Part shown: piece after piece, positions 10,917 to 22,446 of the stretch
Numbering within the stretch: position 1 is the stretch's first letter
How the letters are laid out: each line of letters begins with the position of its first letter
Assembly (NCBI GenBank): GCA_037893225.1
Contig: JAZGUH010000197.1
Location: 930,001-994,000 of the forward strand
Origin: Hippasteria phrygiana
Taxonomy: Eukaryota; Echinodermata; Asteroidea; Valvatida; Goniasteridae
Length of the DNA stretch: 64,000 nt
Direction of reading: 5' to 3'
Made by a program: the position numbers and the translations under genes
The notes under the pieces: model-generated
Told to the model about the DNA's origin: nothing
The model's database searches: none
Seen by the model: only the letters and a program-made list of their open reading frames with translations

Positions 10917-13900
10917 GAGGGCCGGGAACCAAGAACAGGAGTCAATACATGTACATCAAGTAATTTGCCACGTTTTGTCTTTCTCTACATCCAATATCCT
11001 TGTCAGAACATTGCCCACCAAAAAGTTTGATAAATTTCTTAAGTTTCAAGAAATTAAAGATTACCTTCAGATTTAATGTTCATAACATGGACAGACGTTT
11101 CATTGTAAATGGTTAGAAAATAGCAATGAAATGCACACATTATCCCCAATTTTGTTCCTAATGCAAAGCTACAATGTATCCATTGAAGGATTTCCACTGG
11201 CCAATCTCAGGTTAAACATCTAGGTATTTTTCTAAATACAGGGTGTACATCTTCAAGACTTCATGTTCATAAGAAGGACAGACATTTGTCACAAATTTTC
11301 TGTCCATGTTATGAACGTTGTTCAAGTCGCATCCTAATTTCATAATTATTAAATATGTTGCTTTAGTTTGAGTGATAACGATTCTACATTGAACGAGTAG
11401 TATAAATGGAACAAGGTCTGGATTAATTATAACAAGAATAACAGTATTATACAAATATTTCTGTCCAAGTTATGAATTTTATTGTTCGTTTCATTTTAAT
11501 CATGGCTTAGTAATTTCCTACATATCCAGCAAATCAGCCTATTTATTTTTCAGTGGAATCACGAATGACACAGAAATGTCTAGGAAACAAAAATTAGTAA
11601 AAAACCCACTTTAAATTCCACTTCCCATGCATGTTTCCCCCCAAAGTTATCAGTTGTAACCAACACCTTGCCAATGATCAAATCCTATCTGCCCTGTGGT
11701 TGGACCTGTGGTAAACCAACCTGGAACAACTTGACCAGTGCGACAACTCAGAGACAAGTCAACTTTGACATGGAGACAACTCGACTGTACGTGTTGCACC
11801 TATATGTAGCTAGCAGATTAGGCATGGTACATGTACATGTATTTTCCACTCAGATTGCCAGTCGATGTTTGGGCATTAATGTGTGTTTCGTTGCGGGTAA
11901 ACTTAAGTTGCAAAATATGTGACATGACAGTGTGCGAGGACTCGGCCAGGTGTACGGTGGCACGGTATGCACCATTGACAGCACGGGAGCTGCCATGCCG
12001 GGACCCAGCATGGTGCTTGGAATGACAGACGGTACATATGATGCACGATATGGGGCAGATCGCGAGCGAACCCCCCCTCTTTTGTGTTGGTCATTGTGTT
12101 CCTGGAATCTCAGGAATTCTTTTCAGATCTCTAGGGGGGATGTGTTAGGTAACAATAGTCTGTAGAGTGTATATGGTATAGAGACAGAAGGGGGGGGGGG
12201 CGTACCCCTCTGCCGCATATCGTGCTGGATATAAGACGGTGGCGCGGCACACCATGCACGGTACACACGCACAGGTGAGGCGGCCCAATGATCAAACTTG
12301 GACACAGCAAAAAATCTCCAGCCTGGTTCCAAAAGAAAACTTTGACTGAGCCCCACCAGCCCATCACACCTGCAGAATTTACATGTACCAGGGGGCTGGT
12401 TCTTCCACATAATCCTCTGTAGCTCACACCACGAGTGCCCTAGGGCTTGTGATGGGCGATTTGCATAACAAAACAAAAGAAATCCCCAGGTGCACAAAAC
12501 AATGTCTAAAATAGATTTACACCAATATCAAAACTTTGTCAGTCTGTAGTCAAATGAAAGTTTGTTTAATTTTTTTTTAATGGAAAACATACTATGCAAG
12601 TCAGTGTCAGCGTCATGATAGCATGTGTTTTATAAAGAGTTTGTCTTTGTTTTCAAGTAATGTGAAGGAATCTTTCTTTTCTTTGCTGTTTTTAACACAA
12701 CATTTTGGCTTTTACTGGTAGACTTGACTTGCGAGGACTGAAAGGTTTCTTTGTATTTTCTTTCTCCTCTTGTCCTCGGAAACTATATACAGAACCTGTA
12801 CAAAAGTACTTGTACTCGTGGAAATGTACTTGACTACAACACTGACACCATGCAACGTATTAAGGCTGATCAACAGCACAATTTGTGCGTGAACGGTATG
12901 TGTGCATGTACGTGAGGTACTCTCGCTGTGTTGCCGATCTTTGCAGCTCCGCTAGCCCTGTCGTGAAATCCAAGTCGGGCCGTAATGTAATCCTTGCGTT
13001 TTTAGCAGTGTCGCATCGCAGATGGGGGCTCTATAAGCGCTTAGCATTGTTGTTGTTGTTCTTCTTCTTGCGCATTATTCTTGTTGTGCCAAATTCGTTT
13101 TTGCGACAGCTCAACAAAAGAGGGCGCTACAACATTTACTATGCTTTATTGATTCATAGGTGGACGACGCAGCTCCTGCATGGATTCATGCTTGTTATTA
13201 TTGGTATAATGTTCTATTTATTGAAAATCTCAGCACTGTACAATTGTGCACATGTAAACACATTTTCATTAACAATAAAAAGCTATACCATTGAATTTAT
13301 TTATTGATTTGATTATTTCTATTATTCTTTTTACGGGTACCCGATCCGAAAAAAACACCAGAACCGGGTATCAACATCGGTGGTCGGTAAAATTAGTAAT
13401 TTTTGTTATTTCCCATACAGAATTGCTGAAATATTGATGTCAACTTGCACACTATTGAGCAGGTGACTTACTTGTACACTGTAGACTCAACGATCATTAT
13501 GTACATGTATTATACATGTACATGACTGTCTTTTTAATCTAAAGAAATAACAATGTAAACAAGTGATGTGAGAAAATTGAACATGAAAGTCGACATAACC
13601 TAGGCAATAGTAAACTTAGGTGATGTTTTCCCTGCTTTTGTCGTGCTCACATATATGTGTTTTTAATTCTTTACCTCTGTCTCCTATCTTTGTTTTTAAA
13701 TTTTGATCTGGGTTTTCTTACATCTCTAGATTTTTTTTCTCTCAATTTACTCTTTATCCATACACATGATTTACTTGGCTGCTGAGGATATGTGTACTTG
13801 CTTCTGTAGGTCTTTCTGCCATATTGATGTTTCTAGTGCTTCAATCTATTCACGGTCATAAGTGGCGGAATCTTGTTTGAAGCAGTTTTTAGATCATTAT

Positions 13901-15316
13901 TAAAGTGGAAGGCACTCCATTTAATTTTAACAAACAAATGAATGACATATTTCGAATTCCTTTGCTTACTTTAAAAAAATGCTTACTTAAATGGCTAATT
14001 CGAATAAACAAACTTGTGCAGCTGAAAGCTCCGGCGAATTTGAATGCTCCTGTGGCCTTATGGGCAGTTTTAATTTGAATGCACAATTGTTAAAACTGGG
14101 AGATTCAAATGTACAATTGCATGCTTTTACATTTAAAGGAAACATGCTTCTCAAATTGACCGGATCACATTTTATTTCATAAATAAATTCATTTATATGT
14201 ATTAAACGTGAATTAAAAGCCAAACTGGTTCAAGTGAAGTTTTAGTGTGATTATTTGCCGCTCAAAAATTGACCCCCCCCCTTTTTGAAATTTGTTGAGA
14301 CTCAAATTGAGGGCGCTGTTCGTGACGTAGACCGAGGCACCGAAATTCATGGATCGACTCGATAGTCTGGACCCGGCCAGTATACACACACTAGGTCTAC
14401 ACGTGCAATTTCGTAAGTTGCAACAACTAACATCGAACTTACCCTGATTTTCTCCCTTTTAGCGAAGGCTCCTCGGGGAATGGGCCGTTTAACTGCTTTC
14501 GCCTATATCTTACTCACATCTGGGAACTTTGTTGGGATGGCAGTGGACTTGAGCATATTTTTAATGGTCATCCCAAAAGATTTGAAAATACCAGTATCGA
14601 AACACGACGGCTCAAACTGCATGGTCGCTACATAACGCTGAGAAGCTGCTGGGGCCGGACCACTTTGCTCTTGTCACCTTCACTTTCGCCGTCCAAATTC
14701 TCTGATATTTCGCATCAGTTGGAAATAAATGAAGGCTTACTCCATCCGTCGTTTTGCTGCACCCAGCAGCCACACACCTAGTCGGCATGGCCGAAAAACA
14801 CTATATTTTGCTTAGATTTTGGACGAAGAATTTTTGTCGTACAATGTACACACAATGCATACCCGTGATGAATGGGTAATGTGCCTCGATCTACGTCACA
14901 CACTTATGTTAATGAGGGTCCCACTCAGGGGGCGGAGTAGCTTGGACAAACATTTTCAAAAATTGTTTTCTCATATTTAATCTGGGAAATAATTGTCTCT
15001 GGACACAAAATATCATTGTCAAGATAATACTTTGTTTTAAGCAGGAATATTGCAATATAAATCCTAAATCAATATTTATTGTGTATATCGATGAAATGAA
15101 GTTTTTGAAACACAACTGTGTGTTGTTTGTATTTTTTTATTTCGCGTAAGCATTTGACATTTTTTTTTTAATGCGGGAGGGGGTCAGCCCCGCCCATCAA
15201 GTGGTAACGCCGATGTGACGTCATCCCGGGAACCAAGCGTGCGTTGCATTGACATGCACGTGTGTTTTCGTTGTCGCGGAAAGCTTTCAGTGTTTTGCAA
15301 ATGTTTTTCGTCGATA
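10917..15316. other. Non-coding interval with small dispersed repeats
   Basis: No gene supported. Open frames here (for example 12885-13307, 140 codons) lack any recognised domain, splice context or compositional support. Poly-C tracts occur at about 12188-12200 and 14271-14282, and ACATGTACATG runs are common. A short inverted motif family is listed separately. Confidence 0.5.
11078..11480. repeat. Inverted copies of a GTTCATAACATGGACAG motif
   Basis: GTTCATAACATGGACAG at 11078-11094 is repeated in inverse orientation at 11300-11316 and, with one change, near 11461-11476. It may be the ends of a small decayed DNA transposon. No coding sequence. Confidence 0.45.
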
Positions 15317-15427
15317 ATACCGTGTCGTTGTGTTGCTGCTGGATTCAGCAACACCACTAAGGATGGTGTCAGTCTTCACCTCTTTCCAGTAGAACTGAAA
15401 TACCGTCGTATTTGGACTCGGAGAGTG
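15317..15427 (+). pseudogene. THAP-type zinc finger fragment
   Basis: The frame reads IPCRCVAAG, then SNTTKDGVSLH, FPVELKYRRIW and TRRV. This is the N-terminal half of a THAP C2CH DNA-binding finger: the C-x2-4-C start, the SLHxFP motif and the conserved Trp. The initiator Met is replaced (ATA), a usual second Cys (GCS) reads GFS, and no C-terminal C-x2-H half follows in frame. THAP fingers occur in P-element-like transposases and in host regulators. With no neighbouring transposase body the origin is open. Confidence 0.55.
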
Positions 15428-15436
15428 TTATTTAGC

Positions 15437-15583
15437 CTAGCAATCGTTGTTTTCAAGTCTTTCACGCGTTCCGCATCGGGAGTCCGATTCGGAGTCTTCA
15501 GTAGTTTCGCTGTTACTCTCACCTTCTGGCTCATACATGTACGGAAGAGCTCCAAGATCCTCCTCTTCCTTGCCCCAATAATG
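15437..15583 (-). pseudogene. Acidic ORF fragment with a PYMYEPE motif
   Basis: Read on the minus strand, 48 codons contain LGALPYMYEPE followed by an acidic Ser/Glu-rich stretch, ending at a TAG. A short P-Y-x-(Y/F)-E-P-E motif of this kind precedes the cysteine-rich P2X7-tail-like domain found in many aquatic-animal multigene families; the cysteine-rich part itself is absent here. It sits tail-to-tail with the THAP fragment only 9 bases away. The assignment is tentative. Confidence 0.35.
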
Positions 15584-16478
15584 TTCCTAAGAAGTGTCTG
15601 AATCAACAAGTCTAAAATCGACACTTGATTGTCAGATTCAGATCCAAAAGATTCTGTTTGAAGATTTTAACGCGACGAGAAATGTTTCCCTGGTCCCTTC
15701 ATCCAAAGCTATTTAATCGCGCGTGGCTGGTTCCCTCAACAACGGCATACATCCACACGTACACAAACGTACACTGATCAAACTGCTCTTGCTGAGTTTC
15801 TGTGTTCCTGAGATGACGTCACGCATTTAGGGGCGCGGAAACAATAGAGAAAGGGGGGCACTTTATTCCGGGAAAATTAAACACCAAAAATGGGCAGAAA
15901 CACAGAAAACACATTTTAATCACATTTCTTATATTGTAAAAGAGTTATACATCACAAAATTAAATTGTTGGTACAATTTCATTGCAGCCACCCTTTAAAC
16001 TGAATGTTTTTAGTTAATTGAATGTTGATCTCAATGTGCATTCAAATTCGTGCAAAAATGGATGATTGATCATCAATTTGGCCTACATGTACATTATCAA
16101 ATATTGTGATTCACTCTTTAACAGGAAAACTTTGCAAGGAAAAGATTAACCCTCTCCCCCACCCTCCCCATCCTCCCCCACCCCCTGAATACAAGTCTGT
16201 TGTCAACTATGATGAGTCACTCCTTGCAATGTAATTTTGGGCAAGTTGAAAGGATGTGAACAAATTTGGACATCATGACTGGAAGTGCCGCAAAGAACAT
16301 CGGATATGACAAACAGATGGTTTGTAAAGGTATTCCTTGGCGTGAAATTATGAACTCTAAATACGGACGCATCGGTAGTATTGCGCTTGCGTTATTAGGA
16401 GAGTGACTGGTCGCTCGAGTGTTCAACCAATAAAATGGACCAGATTTTGTAGGACTCGCCGTGTTTAAACAACTTCCA
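15584..16478. other. Non-coding interval
   Basis: No gene supported. A C-rich tract lies at about 16150-16190. Confidence 0.5.
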
Positions 16479-16566
16479 GCCGTGTTTAAACAACCGTTTA
16501 AACACACCCACGTGACAGGCTCTCGACCAATAGGGATAGTGAAACTCGCTGAGGTATTTATGAATC
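16479..16566. repeat. 88-bp segment shared with the Harbinger-like element
   Basis: From GCCGTGTTTAAACAACC to GAGGTATTTATGAATC this segment matches 36919-37006 along its full 88-bp length with only a few substitutions and no visible indel. The second copy lies inside a Harbinger-like element. The sequence here is probably a relic of the same family or of something carried by it. Confidence 0.8.
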
Positions 16567-17059
16567 ATGGTTAAGTACGGGGATGTTTGCACACAACACC
16601 TAGCCTCATAATATTTGTGGCAGGTTTAGTGCTCCAATAATCTTTTGTCTAATAAGAAGGCTAAAAGCTATTATAACATTGTAGCTCTGTAGAAATTGAT
16701 TTATTTTTCTACATCAGAATTAATTAAATTATGCCTCACCTTCCAACTGTGATTTTTGTCTTTGTGACTTCACTTGACAGGGAGTAAACTGACTTGTAAC
16801 TTGACTGGATGATTTTTACTTAGTAATGTTGACAGTTGAAATTGTTTTCTTCTAAATAACGACTTCACAGAAAATACATTACTTATGGCTTAAGAAAACA
16901 ATGACATCAGACTTAAAATTGGAAAACTTGACTTGTAAAACTAAAACGATACTTACAACTCCGACAACAGAGCTCCCATGCTTTGTAAAATAACACAACA
17001 AATATGGCTAACATAATGTGGAGTCTAAACCAACTTGCAAATTTTGTTTTAACTATCCC

Positions 17060-17760
17060 CCAGCAAGGACTTATGACCCTCCCCTGTGATATTAATTTTA
17101 ACTTTGAATAACATGCCCTTCTGCACTGTTACATTAGGGTGTCCCTTTATATTTCTTTGGTTCTCATTTTCGACTGACCCCATTTTGGGCTCTCGAAAAA
17201 GAAACTTTTTTGCCGCTGACTTTCTTGGACTTTCCCAAGAGACTGTTAATTTCACGCCAAGTATCTTTAATACTTGATTTACAAGAGTTAAACTTGTTAG
17301 CGTAGAAGGTCTTCTTAACAGAACGAATAATAGCATTGAATCAATTTCGGTAGATCTTGGAGTTACGCTCATTTAAGGATGATGGATTTCTCAGGAAGCG
17401 TATGTAAAGCCTGTTTTTGTGGTGGCAAGAGTTGATTATAGAATGTGAGATCCAAGGTTGGTTCATCTTGGTTTTGCCGACAGTTTTGGAAACAAAGGGA
17501 AAATGAGAATTATAGATCTTAATGAAAATAGAAAGAAAGGTGTCATAAGCAGATTCTGCCAGTTGTGACTGATAGACATCACTCCAGTCAGTCGACAATC
17601 TCTGCAGTAAAAGAACGAAGAGTATTACGATTGATGTCTCTGGTGACGTAAGTCTTTTGTTTGCTAGATGAATGGCAGAAGAAAGAGGGAGTAATCTGAA
17701 AGAGAGGAAGATGGTCAGTGATATCAGAGTACAAAATGCCGGCAGTAACATCCTGATCAT
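17060..17760 (-). pseudogene. LINE fragment: linker between endonuclease and reverse transcriptase
   Basis: The minus-strand frame carries SDITDHLPLF-like remains, then DWSDVYQ, AYDTFLSIFIKIYNSHFP, PWISHSIINS, then KNRLYIRF and, after a frameshift, FNAIIRSVKKTFYANKF. This order is characteristic of the endonuclease-RT linker of CR1/L2/Jockey-type LINEs. At least one stop or frameshift separates the two halves near 17340. No RT catalytic motif is present, so the piece is truncated at both ends. Confidence 0.65.
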
Positions 17761-18109
17761 TTGACCTTGATGTGACCTATAACATCAACATCATATAAAT
17801 GTTTCCATGTTGCACCTGCATGTACATGTAAGGCTCAAGTTTGATTACAATTGGACTTTAACTTTTCAAATGGGGCAAATTTTACATGTTTAGCCCATTT
17901 TACAACTTGACCTCGGATGACCTTTGACCTCATTAACATATAAAGGTTCCCTTGTTACATGTATAACCCACATTTGGTTCCAATTGGACTTCAAGCAGCT
18001 TTTCAAATGACACCAAATGAGAGCAAAAACTTAACCTAAAACTAACATACGGTCACACGGTCATACAGTCACACAGACAGAATTCATGACTGGTAAGTGC
18101 CCCCCAAAA
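17761..18109. repeat. Degenerate two-copy repeat with GACCTTTGACCTC-type motifs
   Basis: The block containing ATATAAATGTTTCC ... CCAATTGGACTT occurs twice (about 17790-17880 and 17935-18000) with substitutions. No coding sequence. Confidence 0.5.
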
Positions 18110-20215
18110 CATTCATTTAGGCGACACAAAAATATGAAAACAATAGAAACTAGAGGCATGTGTTTGTGGAGAAACATGGCTGTTTCGGTTTTTTTGTGTG
18201 TTAGTTTGGATGTCAAATGTGAATACAATAATTAAAGTTGTTTGTTAACAAAGACAGAGGGGATTGGGATGTTGTTATTGGATGTGTGAAGGATTGGTTT
18301 AAAGAACTGGAATACGGGGATTGGTGATGTGACATTTATGTTGAATATTTGAGCTTATGTGAAGTGAAATATGTTTTTTTTTTAATCGCTATTTTGATGT
18401 CACATTTGCGATGTGGTCTTGGCCTGTGTTAAGACTAGAGTAAATCCGATAAATGACATGTAAAATTTTGAGTACATCGAAAAATTCCTAGAAAATCAGC
18501 CAATAACATCACCATGAAGTCACTTCGGATTTTGCATGCTAGTGACAATACCTACCTATCCACCAATTTTCATGAAGACTGGACCTACCTATGTGTTTTT
18601 AAAAAGCACATTTTTGATGACGTCATCATGACGTCACATATTTTTCATATTTATATGTAAGTATCTATCACCTAACAGACCTATTAAAAACAGAATTTCA
18701 AAATTAGCATGTACTGTTGATGAGATACGACTTCAAGGTTCAAAAATACTATAAAATCGTACGATGACATCAATTTTCATCTATAAAACCTGCTGGCATA
18801 CCTACATACCACATTTCAACTTAATCGGACTTGTATTTCTGTAGATATATGGCTTTGAAAAATCCACCTTTAAGATAACGTCACGTGACACGTGATGACA
18901 TCATCATGACGTCATGTCAATTTTCATCTATAACACCTGCTGGCCTACCTATATACCACTGTTCAAATTAATCGGACTTGTACTTCTGTGGCTTCGAAAA
19001 ATGCCCCTTTAAGATGAGGTCACGTGACATGTGACGTCATCATGACGTAAAAGTTCGGCACACATTCCGAGCAGTTGGTCTGCCAAGTTTAAAGGCAATC
19101 GGCTGCCGGTAAGAAAATAAAACGTGTACAAATGCTATGGGCAATAGTCTGAAAAATACACCAAAAACTAGAAACTGGTGTTTGTGGACAAACACAGGGC
19201 TGTTTCAAGGTTTTTTTTTGTGGTAGTTTGATTCTGATTCTTGATGAGATTTCAATAGTGGATCAAAAAAATCTTGTTTTACATTCATGGCCGTCTATGA
19301 CAGGTCAAGCAATCACGTAGGCCTAATCATAATTGTTTTGGAAATGTGAGCATACTTGCAGTTGCATGGTGACCATGATTACGTCATCACGACATCACAC
19401 ATTTTTAACATTGATATTTAAGTACCCATATTACCTAAAAACCTTATTACAATTTTTTTTTACAAAATTAGCATGTTCTATTGATGAGATATGACTTAAA
19501 GGTCCAAAAGTTTAAAAGTTACTATAAAATCGTATGATGATGTCATCATGACGTCACATCAATTTTAATCTATAACACAAGCCAGGCTACCAGCATGCCA
19601 AGATTGAACAAAATCGGACCTACGGTTCTCTCAATATACAACCTTAAAGTGTATCCCTTTAAGATGACGTCACGTGATCAATGACGACGTAATCACGACG
19701 GCACCCGTGAAATCAAACATTTGCAAAGTGGTCTTAGCTTGTGTCAAGATTGGGGACAATCCGAACAATGACAGTGTAACATTTTGTGAGAATTCAATTT
19801 CAAACATTTACAAATTCATAGAAAATCAGCCGATGACGTCATTATGACATCACTTCCGATTTTACATGCTAGTGACAGTATCTACTTACCCACCAATTTT
19901 CACGACGATCGAACCTACCCTTAAATGTGTTTTAAAAAGCACATTTGTGATGACGTCATCATGACGTCACACATTTTTCGCATTTATATGTAAGTATCTA
20001 TGACCTAACGGACCTATTAAAAAGAATTTCGAAATTAACATGTACTGTTGATGAGATGATGACGTCACATCAATTTTCATTTGTAACACATGCTGGCCTA
20101 TCTAGATACCACGTTTCAACTTAATCGGACTTGTACTTCCGTAGATATAATGCTTCGACAAATGCCCCTTTAAGATGACGTCACATGACATGTGATGACC
20201 ATCATTGAAAGTCAA
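18110..20215. repeat. CRE-palindrome-rich repeat array (left locus)
   Basis: About ten blocks carry ATGACGTCATCATGACGTCA or variants, separated by conserved spacers such as CACCAATTTTCA, AATCGGACTTGTA and GATGAGATACGACTT. A larger unit of roughly 1 kb is duplicated: GTGTTTGTGGAGAAACA near 18160 recurs near 19175. The same unit occurs in opposite orientation at 33343-35540. TGACGTCA is the CREB/ATF binding palindrome; whether it is bound here is unknown. Confidence 0.8.
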
Positions 20216-20962
20216 GTCAGGGTTGGTTATTTTCCAAGATTTCGCTGTTTCTGACCCATGCTGGTTGGGATATTAAAGTAAAATCTCTCCTCAGAATTGT
20301 GTAATTACATTTTGTTGGGGAATTTTCACTACTAACAGTGTTCACATACATTGTACATACATGTACATGTAAATTTCTGTCTCATTTTCCACAAATATTT
20401 AGGAGATAAATCTTGAAATAACAGGTTGGGCTACATATTTTATAAATTTGATAATTTCCAAGATTTCGCCGTTTCTGACTAGCTGGTTGGGTTTATATAA
20501 TTTGTACAGATGTACACGTATTATAGGCCCAACTTGCAGACTGGGCTAATAATAAACTTTTCTGAGACAATGGGGGCATAACTCACCCCCAACAACTTTT
20601 TAAAGTTGTGTTGAAAATGTATGTTCAACATATCAAAGCATTGCCAAAATATTGCAGCATTATCTGCAATGTTTCTATTTCAGACATCAAACTCTTCAGT
20701 TCATTTTAGTTCAGTTCAGTTCATATATTTTATCACTTATTCAATTCATACAATTGACAATTAAGCCATTAAGAAAAGATTTTACATTTGAAAAACCCTT
20801 TCCTTCATATTCCAGAGTTTTAACTGAATAGACCTACACTCTATCAAGTAATGACATCACACTGCACTAACCATGTTTGCTATTAAAGTGGGGACATCGC
20901 CATGTCGTAGTATATGGTTTTAATGCTCATAATTTTGAGGATTATGTTTTACTGGTGATTTT
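20216..20962. other. Non-coding interval
   Basis: No gene supported. TTTCCAAGATTTCGC(T/C)GTTTCTGAC appears twice (about 20234 and 20456), a small local duplication. Confidence 0.5.
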
Positions 20963-22150
20963 GGGTCAACTCGTACCCGAGTCAACTCGTACTCCCCTTT
21001 CCATATACCGTCTTTCCATATACTGTCTTTTTAAACCTTCTAAATGACATCTTTCTTTTTTTTCCCCAAAACTGGACGACTGGTACCTAACCCTGCGCTG
21101 CACTGGCGGCGTCCCCAAGGAACGCCGTTTTTGTTGTTTTCCTTATAAAAAACAAAAACAAAAAACCCATACATTGATACTCCGGATACGCCTAGCCTGG
21201 TCCTTGCCGAAAAGCACTGTATAGTCACTTTGTGGCCTGGGTTGGAGGGCAAGCCAGGGTAAGCCATATAAATGCATGTCTCAGGGAAAGTCCCATAGGG
21301 TTGTGCACAAACCTCCTTCCTGTTTGTTCATAATTGGTTTTACCACAGGCATGTAAATGATATGTCAATAGCCCAGCTCCAGATGGCCAGGCCTTTGTAG
21401 TCTGCCGACCCAGTCAAGGCCCAAGGTCTTTAGGAGGCCCAAGGTCTTTAGGAGGGCCAAGGCCCAAGGTCTTTAGGAGGGCGTGTGGTGTTTTTAAATG
21501 TTTTTTTTATATACGCAAAAAGCACATGCTTCCCCAAAGGAAGCAGGCAGTGTCACCGCGTCAGTAGGAATTGGCAGTGCAGCGCAGGGCTAATGGATGA
21601 CTACATGTGCGAACGTCTTTAATGGAGAATGTCGTGTTATTGAAATGATTTTTTGCATAGGTTTGAATTTTTATCTCAGCTGTCTTTTTAATATTTTTAG
21701 TTAATTGATAATGATTGACTAGTGCGAACTTGTTTACCCTCGCCAAGAATATTTAGGCAAGACAGATTTGTAGAAGTTGGTTTTCTTTGCATGTTTCATA
21801 TTACTATTAAATTATGCTTCATATAATGCATTTGAAATATATTTATCTTTAAGAAGTAATTTCAACTAATTGTTTTTAATAATTTATTTTGCATTGGCCA
21901 TAATGAATACTGCAGTAACTGCACATGATTTGAATTTCTTTTGTGAATATGGGTTAGCTCTGAAAAGAGCCGTTTGGTTTTTAATGGCGCCCGTCTACAG
22001 TGCTGGATCACCGTATGCCTTATGTTTATTCTCCGATTATAATATAAAATAAAACTGAATGATGATTTCGCGCGAAACCAAATTGTGTTACGTTTGCTTG
22101 TGTGCACGCACCCGAGCCTGGGTACGAGTTGACTCGGGTACGAGTTGACC
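20963..22150. mobile_element. Element with AACTCGTACCC inverted ends
   Basis: GGGTCAACTCGTACCCGAGT continuing to 20993 is matched inverted at 22120-22150, and a further TGGGTACGAGTTGA follows to 22164. A third, isolated copy of the end motif is at 42046-42092. No transposase is visible between the ends, and no certain target duplication. Confidence 0.55.
21415..21481. repeat. Short tandem repeat CCCAAGGTCTTTAGGAGG
   Basis: Three near-identical copies of an 18-bp unit, with one copy separated by an extra GGCCAAGG. Confidence 0.85.
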
Positions 22151-22383
22151 TGGGTACGAGTTGAATAAACAGGAAACCACTGTTGTTTCATTACGAGTTT
22201 GAAAAACGTAGTCTCAGTGTTTGTCACAAAAACAGGTAGTAATTGATCCCCACTTTTATGTACTGAAATGCATGTCTCGATACAACAGTGCGCAGAGATG
22301 AAACTGGCCTTGGCAAAAAAAATCTGAAATTTTGCCTGAGGTCCGAGCCACCTTTCAGGAAGGGCATTTACAGAGCCTTACAG

Positions 22384-22446
22384 ACTACGTGTACACATGA
22401 ACAAATTACAAGTTACACATGAACAAGTTACACATGAACAAATTAC
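22384..22446. repeat. Tandem ACACATGAACAARTT repeat
   Basis: Three to four copies of ACACATGAACAA followed by ATT or GTT, partly spaced. Confidence 0.8.

Noticed and set aside
12885..13307. 140-codon plus-strand open frame
   Set aside because: No recognisable domain, an ordinary A/T-rich context and no splice or promoter support.
22384..22446. Regulatory repeat before a gene
   Set aside because: Only a short tandem repeat; no gene start nearby on that strand.
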